Below, piece by piece: positions 1-9,393 of a stretch of DNA of 16,800 nt; within the stretch, counting starts at the first letter, position 1; the number at the start of each line of letters is the position of its first letter. Origin of the DNA: Geobacteraceae bacterium (GTDB lineage: Bacteria > Desulfobacterota > Desulfuromonadia > Geobacterales > Pseudopelobacteraceae); NCBI GenBank assembly GCA_027404165.1, contig DAHZCG010000008.1:1-16800 (forward strand), written 5' to 3'. The position numbers and the translations under genes were made by a program. The notes beneath the pieces were generated by a model that saw nothing but the letters and a program-made list of their open reading frames with translations, searched no databases and was not told where the DNA came from.

Positions 1-794
<794 letters not shown>

Positions 795-850
795 TTTAAT
801 AATTAAGCTGCTCTTTTAAAACCTGTATTATACCAGCGGAAGTGAGTTGG

Positions 851-2263
851 ATGGCTTATACGTATCTAACAGTCCCCGCGGGGGACAAGATCACCATGGG
901 AATGGACGGCAAGCTGAATGTGCCGGACAACCCGATCATTCCGTTCATCGAAGGCGACGGTACCGGGGTCGATATCTGGAAGGCCTCGGTACGCGTTTTC
1001 GATGCTGCTGTCGAAAAGGTTTACGGCAGCAAAAGAAAAATCAGCTGGATGGAAGTGTATGCCGGTGAAAAGCCGTTCAACCTGTTCCGTGATAAAATGG
1101 GTGATAAAGCCTGGTTGCCAGACGAGACCGTTGAGGCCTTCAGGGAGTTTCTGGTTGGCATCAAAGGTCCGCTGACCACCCCGATCGGTGGTGGAATTCG
1201 CTCGCTTAACGTAGCCCTTCGTCAGTTACTGGATCTGTACACCTGTCTCCGTCCGGTTCGTTATTTTCAAGGCGTCCCGTCGCCGGTCAAGAAGCCTCAA
1301 GATGTTGATATGGTTATCTTTCGCGAGAATTGCGAGGACATTTATGTCGGCATCGAGTGGATGACCGGTACCCCTGAATGTGAAAAAATCAAGAAGTTTC
1401 TCATCGATGAGATGGGGGTTAACAAGATCCGTTTTCCGGAAACCTCGTCCATCGGCATCAAGCCGATCTCCAAACAAGGTTCCGAACGTCTGATTCGTGC
1501 TGCGATTCAGTATGCACTCGATCACAAACGCAAGTCAGTAACTATTGTCCATAAGGGCAATATTATGAAGTTCACCGAAGGGGCCTTCAAGGATTGGGGC
1601 TATGGTATCGCCAAAGGCGAGTTTCGCAATCGGACCGTGTCCGAGCGTGAAAGCTGGATTATCGACAATCAGGATCGCAACCCGTTGTTGCCGGTTGAGG
1701 ATAACGCCAAAGCGATTGATCCCGGCTATGACATGATGTCGCCCAAACAAAAAGAGGCAATCTGTAGCGAGGTAGAGCTTGCCATCAAACTGATGCCGAC
1801 CCACGGTAACGGCAAGTGGAAAAAACTTTTGATGGTCAAGGACACTATTGCAGATATCACTTTGCAGCAGGTGCTGACTCGTGCTAAGGAATTTGATGTA
1901 GTTGCTACCATGAATTTGGAAGGCGACTTTCTTTCAGATGCCTTGGCAGCACAGGTTGGTGGTATCGGGATCGCCCCGGGCGCCAATATCAATTATGTTA
2001 CCGGTCATGCCATCTTCGAGGCAACCCATGGCACTGCTCCTAAATACGCCAACCTTGACAAGGTCAACCCTGGTTCTGTTATACTGTCCGGCGTCATGAT
2101 GCTTGAGCATATGGGGTGGCTGGAAGCTGCCGACATAATTGTCAAGTCCATCGATAAAACCATCGGCCAAAAGCGAGTTACCTATGACTTCGAGCGCATG
2201 ATGCAGGGGGCAACGCTGCTGTCCTGTTCAGGTTTTGCTGATGCACTGATTGAAAACATGTAG
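851..2263 (+). CDS. icd: Isocitrate dehydrogenase, NADP-dependent, dimeric type
   Basis: This 470-residue protein closely resembles E. coli Icd and catalyses NADP-linked oxidative decarboxylation of isocitrate in the TCA cycle. Visible landmarks are IEGDGTGVD near residue 33, the substrate loop [13 protein letters not shown] (Ser118, equivalent to the serine phosphorylated in E. coli), [17 protein letters not shown] (residues 234-250), and the metal-binding aspartates in DTIAD and NLEGDFLSD. Lys398, Tyr399, Val405, Tyr445 and Arg449 match the E. coli NADP-specificity residues, so NADP rather than NAD is expected. It is about 54 residues longer than E. coli Icd; the extra sequence lies at about residues 261-328. 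I chose the ATG at 851 ([15 protein letters not shown]), which aligns with the E. coli N-terminus and has a GGAAGTGAG element upstream; a GTG at 842 in the same frame is the alternative. It is probably co-transcribed with mdh. Confidence 0.96.
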   Translation: MAYTYLTVPAGDKITMGMDGKLNVPDNPIIPFIEGDGTGVDIWKASVRVFDAAVEKVYGSKRKISWMEVYAGEKPFNLFRDKMGDKAWLPDETVEAFREFLVGIKGPLTTPIGGGIRSLNVALRQLLDLYTCLRPVRYFQGVPSPVKKPQDVDMVIFRENCEDIYVGIEWMTGTPECEKIKKFLIDEMGVNKIRFPETSSIGIKPISKQGSERLIRAAIQYALDHKRKSVTIVHKGNIMKFTEGAFKDWGYGIAKGEFRNRTVSERESWIIDNQDRNPLLPVEDNAKAIDPGYDMMSPKQKEAICSEVELAIKLMPTHGNGKWKKLLMVKDTIADITLQQVLTRAKEFDVVATMNLEGDFLSDALAAQVGGIGIAPGANINYVTGHAIFEATHGTAPKYANLDKVNPGSVILSGVMMLEHMGWLEAADIIVKSIDKTIGQKRVTYDFERMMQGATLLSCSGFADALIENM

Positions 2264-3295
<1,032 letters not shown>

Positions 3296-3327
3296 GCACG
3301 TAGCCTACTCAGGTTTCTTTTGTGATC

Positions 3328-3357
3328 GCAAAAGAAGGGCATCCGCCCTTCTTTTGC
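3328..3357 (+). terminator. Perfect 13-bp hairpin between mdh and the kor genes
   Basis: GCAAAAGAAGGGC (3328-3340) and GCCCTTCTTTTGC (3345-3357) are exact inverted repeats around the loop ATCC. The 3' arm itself is T-rich, but no separate T-run follows, so it may act as a weak or partial terminator between mdh and the kor operon, or as an attenuator that sets kor expression relative to icd-mdh. The function is inferred from position and shape. Confidence 0.5.
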
Positions 3358-3414
3358 CACATTATGGGATCTGAAATTACACCTTTTATTACGGGAATAA
3401 AGGAGTCTTGTCAG

Positions 3415-3612
3415 ATGGAGAAAAAACTGCCGAAAATCGAGATTATCGAGAAGTACTGCAAGGGGTGTCATATCTGCGTCGAGTTTTGCCCCACCAAAGT
3501 TCTTGAAATGCAGGGCTTTGTAGCTGCCGTCAAAAACCTGGAAGCCTGCATCAAATGTATGCAGTGCGAACTCAGATGCCCCGACTTTGCCATTAAAGTC
3601 ATTACCGAATAA
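3415..3612 (+). CDS. korD: 2-oxoglutarate:ferredoxin oxidoreductase, delta (ferredoxin-like) subunit
   Basis: This 65-residue protein has two complete [4Fe-4S] motifs: CxxCxxCxxxCP at Cys15/18/21/25 and again at Cys45/48/51/55. Such small 2[4Fe-4S] proteins are the delta subunit of four-subunit 2-oxoacid:ferredoxin oxidoreductases and carry electrons from the thiamine-diphosphate centre to external ferredoxin. It comes directly before the alpha, beta and gamma subunit genes, which supports the assignment over a free ferredoxin. The start is ATG 3415 with AAAGGAG at 3399-3405; an in-frame ATG at 3322 would add 31 residues but lies before the 3328-3357 hairpin, has no ribosome site and does not look like the family. 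Confidence 0.9.
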   Translation: MEKKLPKIEIIEKYCKGCHICVEFCPTKVLEMQGFVAAVKNLEACIKCMQCELRCPDFAIKVITE

Positions 3613-3634
3613 TTCTACGGGAGGAAATGAACAG

Positions 3635-4768
3635 ATGTCCAAAAAAGTAGCGTTTCTTCAGGGTAACGAGGCTGCAACCTACGGCGCGCTGTATGCCGGT
3701 TGCAACTTTTTTGCAGGTTATCCGATCACCCCTTCGACCGAGGTTGCCGAGGTTATGGCTGCCGAATTGCCAAAGATCGGCGGAAAATTCATTCAGATGG
3801 AAGATGAAATCGGCGCCATGGCTGCCATCCTGGGCGCGTCCCTGGCCGGCTCCAAGGTTCTGACGTCGACCTCCGGCCCCGGCCTTTCCTTGAAACAGGA
3901 ACTGATCGGTTACGGTTGTATCGCCGAGATCCCCTGCGTCATCTACAACGTCATGCGTGGTGGTCCTTCCACCGGTATGCCGACCGGCCCCAGCCAGTCA
4001 GACGTCATGAGCGCCAAGTGGGGCACCCATGGAGACCATCCGGCCATCTGCCTGACACCGGCCTCCGTCCAGGAGACTTACGAAGAGGTCATCCGCGCCT
4101 TCAACCTGTCCGAGAAATATCGTACGCCGGTTATGGTTATGCCGGACGAGATCGTCGCCCACATGCGCGAGCGGGTTGTGTTCCCCGAGCCGGGCGAGAT
4201 CGAAGTCGTGCCCCGCAAGGCCCCGACTGTGTCGCCCGACCAGTACAAACCGTATGACACCAGCTTCGGTGACGTACCGCCGTTGGCTGCCTTCGGTTCC
4301 GGCTACAAGTTCCATGTCACCGGTCTCAACAAGGCGCAGGACGGCTTCCCGACCACCAAGGCCGAGCTTGTCCAGGCTGAGGAAGAGCGTCAGGTCCGCA
4401 AGGTCGATGCCAATGTGGACGATATCGTCCAGTTCGAAGAGTACCAGCTTGCCGATGCAGAGGTTGTCGTGGTCGCCTACGGTTCCACCTCCCGTTCGGC
4501 CCGCTACGCTGTCAATGTAGCTCGTGAGCAGGGCATCAAGGCCGGCATGTTCCGCATAAAGACCTTCTGGCCGTTCCCTGACAAGCAGATCAAGGCGCTG
4601 GCTGCCAAAGTCAAAGGCTTTGTCATTCCGGAAATGAACCTGGGCATGTGCTCCCTGGAAATCGAACGTAACGCTCAGGGCAAGGCTCCGGTCCTCGGTA
4701 TCTTCCGTGTAGACGGAGAGCCGATCAACCCCGACCAGATCCTCGCAAAGATTAAGGAGGTTAAGTAA
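3635..4768 (+). CDS. korA: 2-oxoglutarate:ferredoxin oxidoreductase, alpha subunit
   Basis: This 377-residue alpha subunit belongs to an enzyme that converts 2-oxoglutarate and CoA to succinyl-CoA and CO2 with reduction of ferredoxin. The N-terminal pyrimidine-binding domain starts with QGNEAATYGALYAGCNFFAG and YPITPSTEVAEVMA; TSTSGPGLSLKQE and RGGPSTGMPTGPSQSD follow and are hallmarks of this subunit. A second domain begins near DAEVVVVAYGSTSRSARYAV and ends in MNLGMCSLEIER. The start is ATG 3635 with GGGAGG at 3619-3624; a 16-codon in-frame extension overlaps korD and is rejected. The korB start is only 2 bp after its stop. A pyruvate- or isovalerate-type enzyme cannot be excluded from sequence alone, but the icd-mdh context favours 2-oxoglutarate. 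Confidence 0.93.
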   Translation: MSKKVAFLQGNEAATYGALYAGCNFFAGYPITPSTEVAEVMAAELPKIGGKFIQMEDEIGAMAAILGASLAGSKVLTSTSGPGLSLKQELIGYGCIAEIPCVIYNVMRGGPSTGMPTGPSQSDVMSAKWGTHGDHPAICLTPASVQETYEEVIRAFNLSEKYRTPVMVMPDEIVAHMRERVVFPEPGEIEVVPRKAPTVSPDQYKPYDTSFGDVPPLAAFGSGYKFHVTGLNKAQDGFPTTKAELVQAEEERQVRKVDANVDDIVQFEEYQLADAEVVVVAYGSTSRSARYAVNVAREQGIKAGMFRIKTFWPFPDKQIKALAAKVKGFVIPEMNLGMCSLEIERNAQGKAPVLGIFRVDGEPINPDQILAKIKEVK

Positions 4769-4770
4769 CC

Positions 4771-5589
4771 ATGGCATTTAATTATGAAAAATGGCTTCGT
4801 CCCGGCAAGCTCCCTCATATCTGGTGTCCCGGCTGCGGCCACGGCATCGTCATGAAGGGCCTGATCCGGGCTTTTGAAACCTTGCAGCTCAAAAAGGAAG
4901 ATACCGCACTCGTTTCCGGTATCGGCTGCGCATCGCGTCTGCCCGGCTACATCGACTGCTGTACCCTGCATACCGCCCACGGCCGTGCTGCAGCTTTTGC
5001 AACCGGCGTCAAGATGGCAAAACCGGAGATGAACGTGATCTTGGTCGGCGGAGACGGCGACGGAACCGCCATCGGCGGCAACCACTTCATCCACGCCTGT
5101 CGTCGCAACATCGACATGACCTACATCATCCTCAACAACTACATCTACGGCATGACCGGCGGACAGTTTTCTCCCTGTACCCCGACCGGCCACAAGGCAT
5201 CAACCACCCCTTACGGCAACCCTGATCCCGGCTTCGACATCGCCAAACTGGCGATCGGTGCCGGCGCCACCTTTGTCGCCCGCGGAACCGCCTTCCACGC
5301 CAACCAGATCGACAAGCTGATCGTCGAGGCCATTCAGCACAAGGGCTTCTCGGTGGTCGAGATCCTGGACGACTGCCCGACCACCTACGGTCGCCGCAAC
5401 AAATACAAATCGGTTATCGAGATGATGAACCGCCTGAAAGAGGTTGCTGTTCCCGTCAAGGCCGCCGAAAAAATGACCGCCGAGCAGTTGCAGGGCAAGG
5501 TACTGACCGGCGTTCTTTACAAGGAAGAGAAGGCACATTACACCGACGAGTACGCCAAGGTCATCGAGCGTGCCCAGGCCGCCAAATAA
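4771..5589 (+). CDS. korB: 2-oxoglutarate:ferredoxin oxidoreductase, beta subunit
   Basis: This 272-residue beta subunit binds thiamine diphosphate and one [4Fe-4S] cluster. CPGCGHG supplies Cys19 and Cys22, IGCASR supplies Cys53, and Cys202 in LDDCPTTYG is the likely fourth ligand; the spacing matches the beta subunits I know from archaeal homologues. The thiamine-diphosphate/Mg motif is GDGDG at 94-98 with the paired Asn at 122-123 (LNNYIYGMTGGQ). The short interval between korA stop and korB start, with AAGGAGG inside the end of korA, implies translational coupling. No truncation is seen. Confidence 0.95.
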   Translation: MAFNYEKWLRPGKLPHIWCPGCGHGIVMKGLIRAFETLQLKKEDTALVSGIGCASRLPGYIDCCTLHTAHGRAAAFATGVKMAKPEMNVILVGGDGDGTAIGGNHFIHACRRNIDMTYIILNNYIYGMTGGQFSPCTPTGHKASTTPYGNPDPGFDIAKLAIGAGATFVARGTAFHANQIDKLIVEAIQHKGFSVVEILDDCPTTYGRRNKYKSVIEMMNRLKEVAVPVKAAEKMTAEQLQGKVLTGVLYKEEKAHYTDEYAKVIERAQAAK

Positions 5590-5612
5590 TTACAGGAAAA
5601 GGAGCGATAAAG

Positions 5613-6161
5613 ATGTCACGTTATGAACTCAGATTTTCCGGTGCGGGCGGGCAGGGCTTGATTACCGCCGGCATCATCATGGCCAAGGCTGCCTCCATCT
5701 ATGAAGGCAAGCAGGCTGTTCAATCCCAGAGCTACGGACCCGAGGCCCGTGGTGGCGCATCAAAATCGGAAGTCATCATCTCCGATGGTCCGATCGATTA
5801 TCCCAAGATTACCCAGTGTGACGCACTGTTGGCCATGACCCAGGAAGCGGCCAACAAGTATTCACACGACCTTAAGGAAGGGGGCGTGTTGCTGGTTGAC
5901 TCTGACCTGGTCACCACCCTCCCCAAGGGCAATTTCAAGACAGTGGCATTTCCGATCATCAATACCGCCAAGAACGATGTCGGCCGCGAAATCGTCGCCA
6001 ATATCGTTGCCTTGGGCGCCATGGTTGCCCTGACCGGTCAGGTTACCCGCGAGAATGCCGAAAAGGCCGTGCTTTCCAGCGTTCCCGAGGCTTTTCTTGA
6101 ATTGAACAAGAAGGCCTTCAGTATCGGTTATGAAAAGGCCCTGGCAGCTGCCAACGCCTAA
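5613..6161 (+). CDS. korC: 2-oxoglutarate:ferredoxin oxidoreductase, gamma subunit
   Basis: This 182-residue gamma subunit is the last member of the four-subunit oxidoreductase. The family signatures are the N-terminal FSGAGGQGLITAG and the conserved QSYGPEARGGASKSEVI, a segment found in gamma domains of 2-oxoacid:ferredoxin oxidoreductases. It starts 23 bp after korB with AAAGGAG upstream of ATG 5613. A strong terminator follows within 30 bp, making it the last gene of the korDABC operon. Confidence 0.93.
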   Translation: MSRYELRFSGAGGQGLITAGIIMAKAASIYEGKQAVQSQSYGPEARGGASKSEVIISDGPIDYPKITQCDALLAMTQEAANKYSHDLKEGGVLLVDSDLVTTLPKGNFKTVAFPIINTAKNDVGREIVANIVALGAMVALTGQVTRENAEKAVLSSVPEAFLELNKKAFSIGYEKALAAANA

Positions 6162-6189
6162 AAGTTGACCTTGTAAATAGGTAGTAATT

Positions 6190-6224
6190 AAAGGCCCGGT
6201 GCGTAAGCATCGGGCCTTTTTTTT
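6190..6224 (+). terminator. Rho-independent terminator of the kor operon
   Basis: AAAGGCCCGGTGC (6190-6202) pairs with GCATCGGGCCTTT (6207-6219) around the tetraloop GTAA with a single G-T wobble, and eight T residues run from 6217 to 6224. This is a textbook intrinsic terminator and marks the border between the metabolic block and the CRISPR-Cas locus. Confidence 0.92.
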
Positions 6225-6472
6225 GCACGTGGCTGGTGCCTGCGACGTATCTTGTCGCATGTCTGTGATATGGATTGTAACATTCTTTCATGATGCCTTG
6301 TTTATGGAAAGGTGATATGGATAGATGGGATTGCGCTGGATGCGCGGGCATGGGTTGCCGGTTGATGAAGTAGATTTGAAGTCCCCCTTCAGAAAGGGGG
6401 ATTTAGGGGGATTTAACGGCGGAGAAATACCTGTTGCTGTGGCATTGTTTGGATGTCGGGGGGGACTAATTT
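6225..6472. other. Gene-free spacer before cas3
   Basis: No gene is supportable here. The stretch should contain the cas promoter, but I see no convincing -35/-10 pair. Visible items are a small inverted repeat, TGCGAC (6241-6246) with GTCGCA (6254-6259), and a copy of the dispersed palindromic repeat at 6370-6414. A G-run (GGGGGGGAC) just before ATG 6473 is a poor Shine-Dalgarno for cas3. Confidence 0.6.
6370..6414. repeat. Dispersed palindromic repeat, copy 1 (upstream of cas3)
   Basis: This 45-bp copy is base-for-base identical to 12285-12329, which precedes the DUF559-cas4 gene. Its core is a perfect hairpin, TCCCCCTT (6382-6389) with AAGGGGGA (6394-6401) and loop CAGA, followed by two tandem GGGGGATTT units. 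It ends 58 bp before cas3. Confidence 0.85.
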
Positions 6473-8650
6473 ATGACGAAATATTTTGCTCATTCTGAAA
6501 ACGACAAGAAAGAAAAACATCCATTGGCAAAACATCTGCACGAAACGGCGCGGTTGGCAGAATCATTTGCAGGTCAGGATGAGTATAAATCTCTATTCAA
6601 ACTATCCGGCTTGCTTCATGACCTTGGTAAGTACCAGCCGGAATTCCAACATTATTTAGAAAATGGTGGACGGCGAGGCAGCGTTCCTCATGCAAAATGG
6701 GGTGCTGGTTATACCCGTAAGTTCAAGATTAATGATGTGTCTATTGCCATAGACGGCCATCACAAGGGATTGCCCGATAAGGCAGCATGGCAAAGTGATA
6801 CCAATCCGATTCTTCATAATGACGAGCCTGGTTTTGATGACGTAAGGCAGGCATTTCTTTCTGATGCTGGCTTTGAAGAACTTTCACTTGAATCGCTCCA
6901 GCCATTACCCTTTGAAAATGCATTTCAGAGAGAACTCTTCATTCGCTACCTTTTCAGCATCCTGACCGACAGTGACTGGCTTTCCACGGAAGAGCATTTT
7001 GAACCGGAAAAATCGGCACTGCGACCGGACCGGACACTGCCGATTGACTTCATGCTCGATAAACTTGAAGAGGAGTTTGCCGCAAAATCCAAGGATGGCG
7101 AAATCAATGAGCTGCGCAATCAGGCCCGTAATCAGGCTATTGACAAGGCTTTGCTGACAACCGGCTGTTACTCGCTCGCATTGCCCACAGGCATGGGAAA
7201 AACGTTGACCTCACTGGCGTGGGCATTACGACACGCTAAACAAAACCATCTGAAACGTATCATCATTGTCCTGCCTTACATCAGCATCATTGACCAGACT
7301 GCCCGCGAGCTAAAAAAAATCTTTGGTGAAGAATGGATTCTTGAGCATCACTCCAGCTACAACGAGGGGCAAAAAACCGCCACCGACAAAAACGAGGATT
7401 ATTCCTTCGAGCAGAAAAGAAAGCAGCTCGCCTGCGAAAACTGGGACTTCCCTGTGATTGTCACCACAACTGTGCAGTTCTTTGAATCAATGTTCAGTAA
7501 CAAACCGTCCAAGTGTCGCAAAGTCCACAATATTGCCGAGTCGGTCGTTATCTTCGATGAGGTGCAGACCATTCCAAAAGAGATCGTCCTCCCCACCCTG
7601 GGCATGCTGAATGATGTTCAGGCCGTCATGCGGGCATCATTCCTGTTCTGCACCGCTACTCAGCCGGCCTATGAGAAACGCCCCGGCTTCGATGGCATTA
7701 CCACAATCACGCCACTTATTGAAGACCCAGGAATCCTGTACGACAAAACCAAACGAGTAACCTACAACCTGCTGGCCGATCTTGCGCCAGTCACATATAG
7801 CCAATTGACTGATGCAGTACTTGAACATAATCAATCGGCACTGGTTATTTTCAACACCAAAATGGATGCGCTGGAGTTCTACAATCTCATGGAATCCGAC
7901 GAAACATGGGATGCCAAATACCACCTGTCAACCGCTATGTGCCCGGTTCATCGAAAAAAGACGATCAAAGATATCAAGGATGACCTTGATTTGAAGATGA
8001 AAATTCTAGTTATCTCGACGCAGCTTATTGAAGCCGGAGTTGATTTCGATTTTCCTCTGGTATTCCGGGCGCTGGCGCCACTGGAGGCGATCATTCAGTC
8101 TGCCGGGCGCTGCAACCGTGAAGGAAAAATGGAAGGCTTAGGCGATGTGTTTCTGTTTGTTTTGCAGGATGCCAGATACCCCAACAAGACCTACCAAGCC
8201 TGCGCCGGATATGCAGCGGAATTGCTTCAAAGCGATATTGAACAACTCTACAGCCATAACGTGTTTGAAAAATACTATGCCAGCGTCTTTGCGCTCTATA
8301 TCGACCAAACAAAGCAGCAGGGAATCAACAACGCCCGCAAGGAGTTCAATTTCGAGACGGTGAATGACAGCTACCACTATCTGGACGATCACTCCGAGGG
8401 GCTGTTTATCTACAACTATAACGGCGAAAGCAGGCAACTACTGCATTCACTGCAATATAAGGAATACCTGTCCCGCGACGATTACCGCGCCATGCAGCCA
8501 TTCACGGTGCAGGCGTACGAAAACTTTATCTTTCAAAATAGAGATGACGTTAAGACGTCACCCCACGGTTTCAAAATCTGGTACGGCAATTATGATCCGG
8601 CCACGGGCATTTCCGTGGCTCCAATGGAGGTGGACAAGTATGTGGTGTGA
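6473..8650 (+). CDS. cas3: CRISPR-associated nuclease-helicase Cas3 (type I-C)
   Basis: This 725-residue protein unwinds and degrades target DNA recruited by Cascade. The N-terminal HD nuclease domain shows HLHETA, the HD pair at His49-Asp50 in LLHDLGKYQPEF, PHAKWGAGY near 72-80 and GHH at 95-97. The superfamily 2 helicase follows: Walker A PTGMGKT (238-244), DEVQ (362-365, in the DExH position), TAT (394-396), motif V STQLIEAGVDFDFP (515-528) and motif VI QSAGRCNREG (542-551). All catalytic motifs look intact and the length is typical of a full Cas3. The start ATG 6473 has only a G-rich stretch upstream, so translation initiation may be weak. It is the first gene of the cas operon; cas5c follows after 14 bp. 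Confidence 0.96.
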   Translation: MTKYFAHSENDKKEKHPLAKHLHETARLAESFAGQDEYKSLFKLSGLLHDLGKYQPEFQHYLENGGRRGSVPHAKWGAGYTRKFKINDVSIAIDGHHKGLPDKAAWQSDTNPILHNDEPGFDDVRQAFLSDAGFEELSLESLQPLPFENAFQRELFIRYLFSILTDSDWLSTEEHFEPEKSALRPDRTLPIDFMLDKLEEEFAAKSKDGEINELRNQARNQAIDKALLTTGCYSLALPTGMGKTLTSLAWALRHAKQNHLKRIIIVLPYISIIDQTARELKKIFGEEWILEHHSSYNEGQKTATDKNEDYSFEQKRKQLACENWDFPVIVTTTVQFFESMFSNKPSKCRKVHNIAESVVIFDEVQTIPKEIVLPTLGMLNDVQAVMRASFLFCTATQPAYEKRPGFDGITTITPLIEDPGILYDKTKRVTYNLLADLAPVTYSQLTDAVLEHNQSALVIFNTKMDALEFYNLMESDETWDAKYHLSTAMCPVHRKKTIKDIKDDLDLKMKILVISTQLIEAGVDFDFPLVFRALAPLEAIIQSAGRCNREGKMEGLGDVFLFVLQDARYPNKTYQACAGYAAELLQSDIEQLYSHNVFEKYYASVFALYIDQTKQQGINNARKEFNFETVNDSYHYLDDHSEGLFIYNYNGESRQLLHSLQYKEYLSRDDYRAMQPFTVQAYENFIFQNRDDVKTSPHGFKIWYGNYDPATGISVAPMEVDKYVV

Positions 8651-8664
8651 TCAAGGAGGCGCAT

Positions 8665-9393
8665 ATGCTTGATAATCGAGTAGTACGGGTTAAGGTAACG
8701 GGCGACTATGCCTGTTTTACCCGACCCGACCTAAAGGTGGAGAGGATGACCTACCCCTGCATGACGCCGTCGGCGGCGCGTGGTGTGCTGGACGCCATCC
8801 TCTGGAAACCTGAATTTCAGTGGTATGTCAGACGAATCATTGTGCTGAATCCGGTTCGTTTTATGTCTATCAAGCGCAATGAGATCAATTCCAAACAGGG
8901 ACGTAGTCCGATTGTTGTTGAGGAAAAACGGGCGCAACGCAATAGCGTGTTATTGCGGGACGTAGCGTACATCATTGAGGCGTCGATTTTCATGAACAAT
9001 GCTGCCGACAAGAGGATGTATGAAAAGTACGTTGGCATGACGGAGAAGAGGGAAGGGCTCTTCCCTCGGCGCGTCAAAAAGGGGCAGTGCTGGAGTAGAC
9101 CATATCTGGGCACCCGCGAGTTTTCCGCCGAGTTCATGTCGCCGGACGGGAATGAACAGCCGTTACAGGAAACCATTCCTATTGGCAGCATGCTGTTTGA
9201 CATCTTCTATGACGACACAGGCAAACCCCAACCACTCTTTTTCGAGGCTGCAATCCGTGATGGGGTGCTGAACTGTGAAGTGCCGGAAAACGACAAGATG
9301 ATGGGCTCTTCGCATTTGCGACCGCCGTTAGGAAGCGAAGTCTCCTCTGCTATTTATGAGTTTAACCGGCAGGAAGAGGAGGAGGCTGTATGA
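8665..9393 (+). CDS. cas5c: Cas5c (Cas5d), Cascade subunit and likely crRNA-processing endonuclease
   Basis: This 242-residue protein is the type I-C Cas5. In this subtype there is no Cas6, and Cas5 cuts the pre-crRNA and then stays bound to the 5' handle. Family features include VKVTGDYACFTRPDLKVERMTYPCMTPSAARG (given here as landmarks over residues 9-40), WKPEFQW, IKRNEI, LLRDVAYIIEA and GQCWSRPYLGTREF. The start is ATG 8665, preceded by AAGGAGG at 8653-8659; an in-frame ATG at 8647 overlaps cas3 and lacks a ribosome site. Compared with Bacillus halodurans Cas5d as I remember it (Tyr46, Lys116, His117), this protein has Leu46, and the Lys-His pair aligns with Lys121-Tyr122, so the catalytic residues are not the textbook set. 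Its stop overlaps the cas8c start (ATGA). Confidence 0.95.
   Translation: MLDNRVVRVKVTGDYACFTRPDLKVERMTYPCMTPSAARGVLDAILWKPEFQWYVRRIIVLNPVRFMSIKRNEINSKQGRSPIVVEEKRAQRNSVLLRDVAYIIEASIFMNNAADKRMYEKYVGMTEKREGLFPRRVKKGQCWSRPYLGTREFSAEFMSPDGNEQPLQETIPIGSMLFDIFYDDTGKPQPLFFEAAIRDGVLNCEVPENDKMMGSSHLRPPLGSEVSSAIYEFNRQEEEEAV

Noticed and set aside
803..831. Possible promoter before the dimeric icd (TTAAGC, TATTAT)
   Set aside because: The -35 match is poor, and the implied transcript start would fall on the ribosome site.
3998..4777. 259-codon minus-strand frame opposite korA
   Set aside because: It is antisense to a well-supported conserved gene and arises from biased codon use in GC-rich DNA.
4675..5193. 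172-codon minus-strand frame opposite korA/korB
   Set aside because: Same reason: antisense shadow of conserved coding sequence, no recognisable protein.
6241..6259. TGCGAC/GTCGCA inverted repeat as an operator for the cas operon
   Set aside because: The six-base arms are too short to support a claim, and no promoter can be placed next to them.
6118..6351. 77-codon minus-strand frame around the kor terminator
   Set aside because: It reads through the terminator hairpin and the korC end, with no start signal or recognisable protein.
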